A DNA stretch of 64,000 bases from Naasia sp. (GTDB taxonomy: Bacteria; Actinomycetota; Actinomycetes; Actinomycetales; Microbacteriaceae): contig NZ_JAODMK010000001.1 of NCBI RefSeq assembly GCF_025465545.1, positions 54,913-118,912 on the forward strand, read 5' to 3'. Positions 17,739-25,409 of the stretch are shown here, in pieces (position 1 is the first letter of the stretch; each line of letters opens with the position of its first letter). The notes beneath the pieces were generated by a model. It searched no databases and was not told the DNA's origin. It saw only the letters and a list, made by a program, of their open reading frames with translations. The position numbers were made by a program, and so were the translations under genes.

Positions 17739-18154
17739 CGTGCCACCTCGCCGGGCACGAGGCCGGCAAGGAGCGCCGCAACGCGGTCGCGGATGGCGTC
17801 GCGGATCGGGCGGACCTCGTCGATCCCGAGCCCGGCCGGATCCGGGAGCTCCCAGTCCTCGTAGCGCGTGCCGGGGAAGACCGGGCACACGTCGCCGCAG
17901 CCCATGGTGATGACGACATCGGATTCGCGGACCGCGTCGACGGTGAGGAGCTCCGGCTGCTTGCCGGCGATGTCGATGCCCTCCTCCGCCATGGCGGCGA
18001 CCGCGACGGGGTTCACCCGATCGGCGGGTTCGCTGCCGGCCGAGAGCACCCGGACTCCCTGCTCGGACAGGGCGGCGGTGAAGCCTGCCGCCATCTGGGA
18101 CCGTCCGGCATTGTGGACGCAGACGAACAGGACGGTGGGACGGGAGTCGGTCAT
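17735..18154 (-). CDS. arsC: arsenate reductase, LMW phosphatase-like
   Basis: 139-residue enzyme converting arsenate to arsenite. The N-terminal phosphate loop VCVHNAGRSQ gives the CX5R signature (Cys12-Arg18), and the distal cysteines are in MGCGDVCPVFPG. This is the thioredoxin- or mycothiol-linked class common in actinobacteria; which thiol it uses cannot be told here. The ATG at 18154 follows GAGGAAGG. It is transcribed divergently from arsR across a short operator region and overlaps the arsO-like gene. Confidence 0.93.
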   Translation of the reverse strand: MTDSRPTVLFVCVHNAGRSQMAAGFTAALSEQGVRVLSAGSEPADRVNPVAVAAMAEEGIDIAGKQPELLTVDAVRESDVVITMGCGDVCPVFPGTRYEDWELPDPAGLGIDEVRPIRDAIRDRVAALLAGLVPGEVAR

Positions 18155-18206
18155 GGGGCCTTCCTCATTCATCGACAGGGCTCGATGCATCGAGTATTCC
18201 CTCGTT

Positions 18207-18224
18207 CATCGACGTCCGTCAATG
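18207..18224. promoter_or_regulatory. candidate ArsR operator
   Basis: Imperfect inverted repeat CATCGAC-GTCC-GTCAATG between the divergent arsC and arsR starts. A 14-bp perfect palindrome CTCGATGCATCGAG lies next to it at 18181-18194. The position suits repression of both genes by ArsR until arsenite binds. Confidence 0.45.
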
Positions 18225-18243
18225 TTTGCGGCACACTGAGAAC

Positions 18244-18594
18244 ATGCCCGTCGCGGAACTGCTCCCCCTCACCGATGTGACGGCCTGCTGCGCGCCGCTC
18301 ACCCGCGCGGCGATGCCCGCCTCAGCTGCCGAGGGGCTGGCCCGCGCCCTCAAGGCGCTCGCCGACCCGGCACGGCTGCGCCTCGTGTCCCTGGTGGCTG
18401 CCCACGCGGACCAGGAGGCGTGCGTGTGCGATCTGACCGAGCCGCTCGGCCTCGCGCAGCCGACCGTGTCGCACCACCTCAAGGTGCTGGTGGACGCCGG
18501 CTTCCTCACCCGGTCCAAGCGCGGCACCTGGGCCTATTACCGCCTCGTCCCCGGATCGCTCGACTCCGTCGCCGCGATCCTGCGGACGGTCTGA
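18244..18594 (+). CDS. arsR: arsenite-responsive ArsR-family repressor
   Basis: 116-residue winged-helix repressor. Its N-terminal cysteine pair falls exactly at positions 15 and 16 (TACCAPL), as in Corynebacterium glutamicum ArsR, and a CVCDL motif gives Cys60 and Cys62. The HTH is LAQPTVSHHLKVLVDAGFL. The ATG at 18244 was preferred over an upstream TTG because it gives this register. It sits 90 nt from the divergent arsC, with a candidate operator between. Confidence 0.92.
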   Translation: MPVAELLPLTDVTACCAPLTRAAMPASAAEGLARALKALADPARLRLVSLVAAHADQEACVCDLTEPLGLAQPTVSHHLKVLVDAGFLTRSKRGTWAYYRLVPGSLDSVAAILRTV

Positions 18595-18610
18595 GCCGGC
18601 ACCGTCTGAC

Positions 18611-19867
18611 GTGACGACCGCCTCCCTCTCCCGTCGGCTGGGCACCGCCGACGCGGTGGTGCTCGGACTCGCCTCGATGATCGGGGCTGGCGTCTTCACG
18701 GTCTTCGCCCCGGCCGCCGCAGCGGCCGGGAGCGCCCTGCTGCTCGCCCTGCTGCTGGCCGCCGCAGTCGCGTTCTGCAACGCGACCTCCACGGCCCAGC
18801 TCGCGGCAGCGCACCCCGTGGCCGGTGGAGCCTACGCCTACGGCCGCACCGAACTCGGGCCATGGTGGGGGTTCCTGGCCGGCTGGAGCTTCGTGATCGG
18901 CAAGACCGCGAGCTGCGCGGCGATGGCCACCGCCTTCGGGGCCTACGTCGCCCCAGGGGGCTGGGAGCGCCCGTTCGGCATCGCGGCCGTCGCCGTCCTG
19001 ACTCTCGTGAACTGCCTCGGCATCACCCGCACCGCGAGCGCCGCCCGGGCGATCGTGAGCGTGGCGGTCGCGGCCCTGATCGTCGCCGTCGCGGCCGGCT
19101 TCGCGAGCTGGCGCCCGGGCGCGGCGGCCGAGTCGGCGCTGCAGGGCAGCCCGTACGGGATCCTGCAGGCCGCCGGCCTGCTCTTCTTCGCCTTCGCAGG
19201 CTACGCCAGGATCGCGACCCTCGGCGAGGAGGTGCGCGATCCGGCGAAGACCATCCCCCGGGCCATCGGGATCGCCTTCGCCGGCGCCCTCCTGCTCTAC
19301 CTGCTGGTCGCGGTGGCGCTCCTCGGCGGTCTCGGCGTCGACCGGCTCAGCGCCTCGGCGGCCCCCCTCGCCGAGCTGGCGGAACGGAGCGGGTGGCCAG
19401 GAGCGGCCGTCGCCGTCGGCATCGGAGCGGCCGCCGCGGCACTGGGGGCACTGCTGGCGCTCACGGCCGGGATCAGCCGCACGATGCTCGCGATGGCCCG
19501 CGAAGCCGACCTTCCCCGCCTGCTCGCCCACGTGCATCCCGGCTCGGGCGTGCCCCGCCGCGCGCAGCTCGCCGTCGGGATCGCGGCGTGCCTCCTGGTC
19601 GCCCTGACGGATCTTCGCACCGCGATCGGGTTCTCGTCCTTCGGGGTGCTCCTCTACTACTTCGTCGCCAACCTGTCCGCCCTCCGCCAGGCACCCGCGG
19701 CCCGCCGATACCCTCGGCTCCTCGCGGCAGGAGGCGCGATCGGCTGCCTGCTGCTCGTCGCGACCGTCCCCCTGCCGGCGCTGCTGACCGGCATCGCCGT
19801 GCTCGCCGCCGGGATCGGCGCACGCCTGCTCCTCGGCCCCGCTCGGAATCGCCGGTCGAGCTCCTAG
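18611..19867 (+). CDS. APC-superfamily amino acid permease
   Basis: 418-residue membrane transporter with about 11-12 helices. The family signature in helix 1 is LGLASMIGAGVFTVFAP, with an unwound GAG segment, and GGAYAYGRTELGPWWGFLAGW follows. Substrates of this family are amino acids or amines taken up with protons. It begins at a GTG 16 nt after arsR in the same direction, so it may share the arsR promoter. A role in arsenic resistance is not established. No arsenite pump (ArsB or Acr3 type) is present nearby. Confidence 0.88.
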   Translation: MTTASLSRRLGTADAVVLGLASMIGAGVFTVFAPAAAAAGSALLLALLLAAAVAFCNATSTAQLAAAHPVAGGAYAYGRTELGPWWGFLAGWSFVIGKTASCAAMATAFGAYVAPGGWERPFGIAAVAVLTLVNCLGITRTASAARAIVSVAVAALIVAVAAGFASWRPGAAAESALQGSPYGILQAAGLLFFAFAGYARIATLGEEVRDPAKTIPRAIGIAFAGALLLYLLVAVALLGGLGVDRLSASAAPLAELAERSGWPGAAVAVGIGAAAAALGALLALTAGISRTMLAMAREADLPRLLAHVHPGSGVPRRAQLAVGIAACLLVALTDLRTAIGFSSFGVLLYYFVANLSALRQAPAARRYPRLLAAGGAIGCLLLVATVPLPALLTGIAVLAAGIGARLLLGPARNRRSSS

Positions 19868-20032
19868 CCCGCGCTGCGGAGGAGATCGGCCCGGCACACG
19901 CCGGCAACCGCTGACCGCCGCAATGCGGATCGCCCGCGACCGGACGGGGGCGCCCGCCGTCGATGCCTTCTCGCAGACGCCCCCGGCGTCAATCCCTGGT
20001 CTCGGCGTCCTGCCGGATGGTTCGGTGAGGGC

Positions 20033-20284
20033 ATGACGATTCGCGACGCGCCCGGCACCGACATCCTCGAACTGGTCGCGGTCAGCGACACCGAATGGCG
20101 GGTGGGCGACAGCCGCATCGCCCCAGGAAACGGCGCGCGCGTGTTCGCCCGGGTCGAGCGCACCCCCCAGTACTTCCTGGTGAGCTGGAACGCTCCCAGC
20201 GAGGGCTGGGCCGCCTTCCGCACGTTCGAGGACGCGAAGCGGGCGCTTCAGCGCAGCCTCTCGGTCGGCTCCCTCGCCGCCTGA
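20033..20284 (+). CDS. hypothetical protein, 83 residues
   Basis: Small soluble protein with no recognised domain. It begins MTIRDAPGTDILELVAVSDT and contains EWRVGDSRI, a YFLVSWN strand and WAAFRTFEDAKRALQRSL. The pattern of short strands then a helix is reminiscent of compact regulatory or adaptor folds found in Microbacteriaceae. Codon use is normal for the region. It lies convergent to three small genes on the other strand. Confidence 0.55.
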   Translation: MTIRDAPGTDILELVAVSDTEWRVGDSRIAPGNGARVFARVERTPQYFLVSWNAPSEGWAAFRTFEDAKRALQRSLSVGSLAA

Positions 20285-20417
20285 CCCCTGCCGAGCAGGG
20301 CGTTCGGGCGGGCGCGGCAGCAGGACGGCCAGGGCCGGTCGGTGACAGGGCCGGTAGGTCAGTCGTCGGTGCGGTCGGTCGCTTGGCGAGTCGCTTCAGG
20401 CAGAGCCTGCCGGCGGG

Positions 20418-20669
20418 TCAGCGCCGTCCCACGGTCGCGTGATCCAGTTCCGCCTCCGATGGGGCGGTCACCTGGTGCAGCTCGAGCGGAACCCCGGGCG
20501 TGATCAGGAGCTGAGCCGCGTTCGGCAGTCCCTCGCCCACGTTGACCTCGAGCCAGCCGGGCGTCCCCGACGCGAGCACCGACTCGATCTGGGCGCGGAC
20601 CTCATCGATGCGCTCGCCCGCCACCGAGTATTCGCGACCGCCGTAGTAGACGTAGACCCTACTGCCCAT
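20418..20669 (-). CDS. hypothetical protein, 83 residues
   Basis: Small soluble protein (MGSRVYVYYGGREYSVAGER, then IDEVRAQIESVLASG and WLEVNVGEG). It overlaps the end of the upstream 109-residue gene by 11 nt, so the two are probably co-translated. It has no signal peptide, membrane helix or known motif. The strong coupling supports a real gene acting with its neighbour. Confidence 0.7.
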   Translation of the reverse strand: MGSRVYVYYGGREYSVAGERIDEVRAQIESVLASGTPGWLEVNVGEGLPNAAQLLITPGVPLELHQVTAPSEAELDHATVGRR

Positions 20670-20988
20670 CGTCGGACTCCTTCTTGCCCGGCTCTGCGGG
20701 CTCCGGCACGAGTCGCAGACCGGCCGCCGAGTTCGCCGCCGTCATCAGGTCGTCGATCCAGGCGCGGTTGATCGCCGGCGGACGGCCGCCGTAGAACTTG
20801 TAGAAGATCGGAATGGCCGGGTGCAGCCAGATGACCGAGCGCCCGTCGCCGATCTGCGAGTCGTCCCGCCAGGAGAAGTAGAACGACTCGTTCCGGCGCA
20901 GCTTCGCGCCGATCACGATCTGCAGATGTGCGAGAACCCTGTCATCGAAGTCCACAACCAGAGTGGAGTCATACGTCAGCTTTCCCAT
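20659..20988 (-). CDS. conserved small protein (DUF7882-like)
   Basis: 109 residues starting MGKLTYDSTLVVDFDDRVLA, with LQIVIGAKLRRNESFYFSWRDD, SVIWLHPAIPIFYKF and NRAWIDDLMTAANSAAGL. This pattern matches a widespread small Microbacteriaceae family that is often mislabelled ATP-dependent DNA ligase; it is far too short to be a ligase and shows no KxDG motif. The start ATG at 20988 is preceded by GAGGGG, and the longer upstream frame looks non-coding. Function unknown. Confidence 0.78.
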   Translation of the reverse strand: MGKLTYDSTLVVDFDDRVLAHLQIVIGAKLRRNESFYFSWRDDSQIGDGRSVIWLHPAIPIFYKFYGGRPPAINRAWIDDLMTAANSAAGLRLVPEPAEPGKKESDDGQ

Positions 20989-21113
20989 GATTGCCCCTCG
21001 ATCGATCGCAACCACCAGAGCGGCAGGGGCGCGAGGCCGCGACCTCTGCTCTTCACGTTCCCCCATCGTAGGCCTTCCGTCAACCGGGTTTGCATGCGGG
21101 TTTCCCCTCCCCA

Positions 21114-21407
21114 TCAGCCCCTGTCTGCTGCGGCGCGGCCGTTCGGCGGGCCGCCGTACACGCCCTGCCGATACGGCCCGGGCGGGGAGAACAGGACGGA
21201 GCGATCCGCGGCCTCGAGGGACGTGTAGCGGCCGATGAGCCGCCGCCGGGCCGGGTCGAGGTCGAAGGACACCACGCGGTAGTGCTCATCCGGTCCCCCG
21301 CGGTCGATGAGCCTCACCACAGCGGCAGGAACGCGCGGCTCGTCCCGCATCAGCACCCATTCGTCACGTCCGATCCGGACGGGACCGTCGCCGATCCACA
21401 GTGCCAC
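21114..21407 (-). CDS. hypothetical protein, 97 residues
   Basis: Small protein (MALWIGDGPVRIGRDEWVLM, then PAAVVRLIDRGGPDEHYRVV, LIGRYTSLEAADRSVL) starting at a GTG preceded by GGGAGGGAG. Alternating strands and a central helix suggest a small beta-rich fold. The last 15 residues are Pro/Gly-rich. It is the most upstream of three minus-strand small genes (20418-21407). No known domain recognised. Confidence 0.65.
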   Translation of the reverse strand: MALWIGDGPVRIGRDEWVLMRDEPRVPAAVVRLIDRGGPDEHYRVVSFDLDPARRRLIGRYTSLEAADRSVLFSPPGPYRQGVYGGPPNGRAAADRG

Positions 21408-21446
21408 CGAGCTCCCTCCCCAGGCGCCCGGCCGCGCGGCTTCCAT

Positions 21447-21737
21447 GCTACGAGCGCGGCCCGACAGCGGCCGCCTCGAGCCGCAAGGGGGTTCCTCCTC
21501 GCGCCCGGCTCCGCCTCGTCCACCTGGGATGCGGTGCTCGGCCGGTTCGGTCCGGACGTGGCCGCGGTCCACCGGGCTCGGGGCCTCGTCGTCGACCGCG
21601 TCGCCCTCGACCCGGAGTGGATCGGATCGGATCGCGCTCTCCGGCTTGTCGGACGGGGCGTCCGACGCCCTCTCGCTCGGCCTGCCGAACGGCGGGCCGC
21701 GCTCCGCGCTCGTCAGGGCCGGCGAGCGGACAGGGGC
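21447..21737 (+). pseudogene. decayed alpha/beta-hydrolase (esterase) fragment
   Basis: The gap between a small gene and the desaturase contains the heart of a serine esterase broken between frames. One frame reads ARGFLLAPGSASSTWDAVLG and FGPDVAAVHRA (21483 to about 21620). After a shift inside an ATCGG tandem repeat (21621-21633) another frame reads DRIALSGLSDGASDALSLGL, containing the nucleophile-elbow-like GLSDGAS. A further shift seems to lie near 21480-21490. Both ends are missing. The pattern is as expected for phospholipase/carboxylesterase-type enzymes. Confidence 0.65.
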
Positions 21738-21738
21738 G

Positions 21739-22845
21739 CTACACCGTGCGGTAGGCGGCGGCGAGCGGGCAGTCGAACGGGTCGGCCGCGCCGATGCCCA
21801 CCTTGTGGATGTACCGCACGATGATCCGGTAGGAGTCGAGCAGCTTGGTCTCCGTGTATGGCACGTCGAGCTTCTCGCAGTACGCCATCACGATCGGGCG
21901 GGCCTTGCGGAGGTTGACGCTCGGCATGTTGGGGAACAGGTGGTGCTCCACCTGGTAGTTGAGGCCGCCCATCGCGGTGGGGATGACCCACGAGCCGCTG
22001 ATGTTGCGCGAGGTGAGCACCTGGCGGCGGAGGAAGTCGATGTTGACGTCCTCGCCGATGATCATCATGCCCTTGTGGTTGGGGGCGAAGCTCCCGGCCA
22101 TGTAGAGCCCGAACGAGAAGAGCTGGACGAGCATGAACACGGCACCGAGGAGGGGACCGAGCGCGAGGAAGACGAGCACCGGGAAGCCGATGAGGCGCAG
22201 GGCGAGGAGGCTGGCCTCGACGGCACGGTGCTTCAGCGGCTCCTTGCCGAGAACGAGCTTGACCGCGTTGACGTGCAGGTCGATGCCGGCCAGCAGCAGG
22301 ATCGGGATGAAGAAGTAGCCCTGCTTGCGGGTGATCCAGCGGGCGGCGCCGGTGCGCTGCTCGGCATCCTCCTTGGTGAAGGCGATGGCGCCCGGCGTGA
22401 TGTCGTTGTCCTTGCCGACCTTGTTCGGGTTGGCGTGGTGACGGGAGTGCTTGTTCATCCACCAGCCGTAGCTGAGGCCCACGAGCGAGTTGCCGACGAT
22501 GCGGGAGAACCACTCGTTGCGCTTGCCCGACTCGAACATCTGCCGGTGCGCGGCATCGTGCGACAGGAAGGCGACCTGGGTGAAGACGATGGAGAAGTAG
22601 ACGGCGACCAGCAGCTGCCACCAGGTCTGACCGAGCGTGAACAGCAGCACGAAGCCGAGCGCCACGGCGGCCGCGAGGACCAGGCAGCGGACGGCATACC
22701 AGAGGGGCCGGCGCTCGAGCAGGCCGGCGGCCTTGATCTCGTTGGCCAGGGCGGTGTAGTCGCTCGCGTGGGCCGCCTGCGCGCCGCCCGGCCGGGTGCG
22801 GCGAGGAACGGTGGTGCGGAACCCGGGAGTGGTGGTGCTGGTCAT
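21739..22845 (-). CDS. membrane fatty acid (acyl-lipid/acyl-CoA) desaturase
   Basis: 368-residue di-iron membrane desaturase with the three histidine boxes HDAAH (96-100), HSRHH (133-137) and QVEHH (298-302), and about four transmembrane helices between them. The QxxHH third box groups it with front-end-like or actinobacterial DesA3-type enzymes, but no cytochrome b5 domain is fused, so an external redox partner is needed. It introduces a double bond into membrane acyl chains, adjusting fluidity. The start is the ATG at 22845. A NarL-type two-component system lies directly upstream on the same strand. Confidence 0.92.
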   Translation of the reverse strand: MTSTTTPGFRTTVPRRTRPGGAQAAHASDYTALANEIKAAGLLERRPLWYAVRCLVLAAAVALGFVLLFTLGQTWWQLLVAVYFSIVFTQVAFLSHDAAHRQMFESGKRNEWFSRIVGNSLVGLSYGWWMNKHSRHHANPNKVGKDNDITPGAIAFTKEDAEQRTGAARWITRKQGYFFIPILLLAGIDLHVNAVKLVLGKEPLKHRAVEASLLALRLIGFPVLVFLALGPLLGAVFMLVQLFSFGLYMAGSFAPNHKGMMIIGEDVNIDFLRRQVLTSRNISGSWVIPTAMGGLNYQVEHHLFPNMPSVNLRKARPIVMAYCEKLDVPYTETKLLDSYRIIVRYIHKVGIGAADPFDCPLAAAYRTV

Positions 22846-22964
22846 GTTTTCGACAGTACGTTCGCAAAGCGAAGGCCGCGTCACTCCCCGGTGCCGTCGT
22901 AGTGATACCCCCGTAGGGGGCCGCGAGCTGGGCCCGACGGAGGCCGCCCTGTCACCCCCTCGTC

Positions 22965-23630
22965 TCAGTCCTGAGCGGAGGGGACGACGAGACCGGACTC
23001 GTACGCGACGACGACCGCCTGGGCGCGGTCGCGCACGCCGAGCTTGCCCAGCACCCGGCTCACGTGGGTCTTCACGGTCTGCTCGGCGATGAACAGGGTG
23101 TGCGCGATCTCGAGGTTCGTCTTGCCGCTGGCCACCTGCACGAGCACCTCGCGCTCGCGGTCCGTCAGTCCCGCCAGCACCTCCGGAGCCGGCCGGCGCA
23201 CGGCGGGCACCGTGGCGAAGCGCTCGATCATCCGCCGGGTGACGCTCGGCGCGAGCAGGGCGTCGCCGCGGGCCACGACCCGCACGGCCGTGACGAGCTC
23301 GGCGGGCAGGGCATCCTTCAGCAGGAACCCGCTCGCCCCCGCCCGGATGGCCGCGAACACGTAGTCGTCGATGTCGAAGGTGGTGAGCATGATCACGCGG
23401 ACCGAGGTGTCGTACTCGGCGATCCTCCTCGTGGCCTCGATGCCGTCGAGGACCGGCATGCGCACGTCCATGAGCACGACGTCGGGCGCGAGCTCCCGCA
23501 CCACCTCCACCGCCTCCTCGCCGTCGCGCGCCTCGCCGACGACGTCGATGCCCTCCTGGGCGCCGAGCAGCGCGGCGAACCCCGCCCGGACCATGGCCTG
23601 GTCGTCGGCGATCACCACCCGCACGCTCAC
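22965..23630 (-). CDS. NarL/FixJ-type response regulator (DesR-like)
   Basis: 221-residue transcription regulator. The receiver domain has acidic pocket DD (9-10), phospho-acceptor Asp55 (LMDVRMP) and Lys in LLKDALP. The C-terminal LuxR HTH reads LTDREREVLVQVASGKTNLE, then VKTHVSRVLGKLG. Its GTG start overlaps the kinase stop by 4 nt. It lies about 120 bp before the desaturase start on the same strand, so the desaturase is the obvious target, as in Bacillus DesKR. That target assignment is an inference. Confidence 0.92.
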   Translation of the reverse strand: MSVRVVIADDQAMVRAGFAALLGAQEGIDVVGEARDGEEAVEVVRELAPDVVLMDVRMPVLDGIEATRRIAEYDTSVRVIMLTTFDIDDYVFAAIRAGASGFLLKDALPAELVTAVRVVARGDALLAPSVTRRMIERFATVPAVRRPAPEVLAGLTDREREVLVQVASGKTNLEIAHTLFIAEQTVKTHVSRVLGKLGVRDRAQAVVVAYESGLVVPSAQD

Positions 23631-24889
23631 GGCTGGTCACCGATGTCGGGCACGCCGTGCAGGGGCAGGACGGCGCGGACCAGGAAGCCGCCGTCGGGCG
23701 CATCGCCCGCGGTCACCGTTCCGCCGACGCTCGCGGCGCGCTCCGTCATCCCGATCAACCCGAGCCTCGATCCGCTGGTGCCCCCGGTCGAGGAAGGCGT
23801 CGTGTTCTGCACAGTCAACACGAGGTCGTCTCCCGCTCGCTCGCAGCGCACCGTGACCGCGGTCCCCGCCGCGTGCCGGGAGGCGTTGGTCAGGGCCTCC
23901 TGAACGATGCGGTACGCGGCGAGGCCGACGACCTCGGTCATCTCCTCGCCCAGCTCCGGCGCCGAGTCCAGGGTCACCTGCATCCCGGCGCGGGCCGCCT
24001 GGTCGATCAGCTCGGGGATCCTCTCGAGCCCCGGCTGCGGATCGAGCTCCCTGGGCCCCTCCGTCGTGCGCAGGACCCCGAGCAGCCCACGCATCTCGCG
24101 GAGCGCCTGCCGGGAGGAGGCGGCGATCTCCTCGAACTCCTCCACCGAGCGCTCGTCGATGTCCGGGTTGCGGTAGCGCGCGGTGCTCGCCTGGATGTTG
24201 ATCATCGACATGCTGTGCGCCACCACGTCGTGCAGCTCGCGGGCGATGCGCGCCCGGTCCTCCGCCAGCGTGCGCCGCGAGTACTCCTCGGCGCTCACCT
24301 CGCGCTCCCGCAGCAGCTGACGGCGGATCAGCTGCCACTGGCCGAGGATGATGCCGACGATCAGCGCTCCGCCGGAGATCGAGACGTAGATCACCAGGTT
24401 GGCGGACACCTCGTCGGTGCTGGCGGGGTGCAGCGCGACGGCGACGAGCGTGGAGAGGACCACGCTGGCGAGCCAGCCGGCGATCGAGACCTGCCAGACG
24501 GCGCGCAGCGCGACGAGGAACACCACGAGGGTCTGGGTGATGAGCAGCACGACCCACCACGGCCACGGTCCCGCCTCCAGTCTCGAGCCGAGGGTCTGCA
24601 GGCCGAGGGTCGCGGCGAGAGAGATCAGGGTCGCCAGAGTGGGGCGGAGGACTGCGAGGGGCAGGGCGCCGACGTGCAGGCCGGCGAGGGCGAACGCGAC
24701 GATGAGCGGCACGTCGTAGACGCGGACGGCGATCGGGGTCTCGACGGCGAGCAGGACGATGGCCGCGAGGCAGGCGAGCACCACGGTGCCCGCCGTCAGG
24801 TCGATGCGGCTGACGAGCTGCGCCGTGCGGATGGCCGCGCGGACGAGGGGTGCCCGGCGCCGTCCCGGGGCGGTACTCGTTCCGTCCAT
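23627..24889 (-). CDS. sensor histidine kinase (HisKA_3, DesK-like)
   Basis: 420-residue membrane kinase. About five or six hydrophobic helices occupy residues 30-200. These are followed by a coiled linker and the dimerisation/phospho-acceptor helix ARIARELHDVVAHSMSMINI (His in ELHD), then an HATPase with EALTNASRHA. The sensor part has no extracellular domain, consistent with sensing within the membrane. The ATG at 24889 is preceded by a TATAGACG-like -10 element, so it may be leaderless. It is coupled to the response regulator downstream. Confidence 0.9.
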   Translation of the reverse strand: MDGTSTAPGRRRAPLVRAAIRTAQLVSRIDLTAGTVVLACLAAIVLLAVETPIAVRVYDVPLIVAFALAGLHVGALPLAVLRPTLATLISLAATLGLQTLGSRLEAGPWPWWVVLLITQTLVVFLVALRAVWQVSIAGWLASVVLSTLVAVALHPASTDEVSANLVIYVSISGGALIVGIILGQWQLIRRQLLREREVSAEEYSRRTLAEDRARIARELHDVVAHSMSMINIQASTARYRNPDIDERSVEEFEEIAASSRQALREMRGLLGVLRTTEGPRELDPQPGLERIPELIDQAARAGMQVTLDSAPELGEEMTEVVGLAAYRIVQEALTNASRHAAGTAVTVRCERAGDDLVLTVQNTTPSSTGGTSGSRLGLIGMTERAASVGGTVTAGDAPDGGFLVRAVLPLHGVPDIGDQP

Positions 24890-25006
24890 GCCTACGTCTA
24901 TACCGCAGTTGCGCTCCGGTTGGAGGCGGGGCGCCCCGAGCGGCGCACGGCGAGGCAGTCGCGCACGCGCGAGGGCGGCGGCGCGGGCGCGCCGTAGTCT
25001 CGAGGG

Positions 25007-25405
25007 GTGACCGAACCGGTGCGGGTGGACGTGTGGCTGTGGGCCGTCCGGGTCTTCACGACGCGCTCGATCGCGACGGCCGCCTGCCGGGCTGGGCACG
25101 TGCGGATCAACGGGGACCGGGTGAAGGCCGCCGCTCAGGTGCGGGTCGGCGACGAGGTCCGGGCGCGGACCGACCGCGAGCACATCCTCGTGGTCCGGGC
25201 CCTGCTGCGGAAGCGGGTCGGCGCCGCGGTCGCCGCGGAGGCGGTCGAGGATCGGACGCCCCCTCCCCCGCCGCGCACCGAGGTCGCCCTCGGCATGGTG
25301 CGCGACCGAGGAAGCGGCAGGCCGACCAAGCGGGACCGCCGGGAGATCGAGCGGCTCCTCGGCTCGGCATCCTCCGAGCCGGGGCGCTCCTCCGAGCGGA
25401 GCTGA
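25007..25405 (+). CDS. S4-domain RNA-binding protein (Hsp15-like)
   Basis: 132-residue protein with an S4 domain at the N-terminus (VDVWLWAVRVFTTRSIATAA, GHVRINGDRVKAAAQVRVGD) and a basic, Pro-rich C-terminus. Hsp15/HslR proteins bind stalled 50S subunits carrying peptidyl-tRNA, and actinobacterial members are assumed to act likewise. The GTG start at 25007 gives the family-standard N-terminus. The gene ends 4 nt from the convergent oleD stop. Confidence 0.88.
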   Translation: MTEPVRVDVWLWAVRVFTTRSIATAACRAGHVRINGDRVKAAAQVRVGDEVRARTDREHILVVRALLRKRVGAAVAAEAVEDRTPPPPPRTEVALGMVRDRGSGRPTKRDRREIERLLGSASSEPGRSSERS

Positions 25406-25409
25406 GGGA

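Noticed and set aside
18181..18194. CTCGATGCATCGAG palindrome as the main ArsR site
   Set aside because: It is perfect but shorter and lies nearer arsC than the 18207-18224 repeat. Retained only as a possible second half of the operator region.
20659..20988. ATP-dependent DNA ligase
   Set aside because: A commonly transferred name for this small family; 109 residues without KxDG or other ligase motifs cannot be a ligase.
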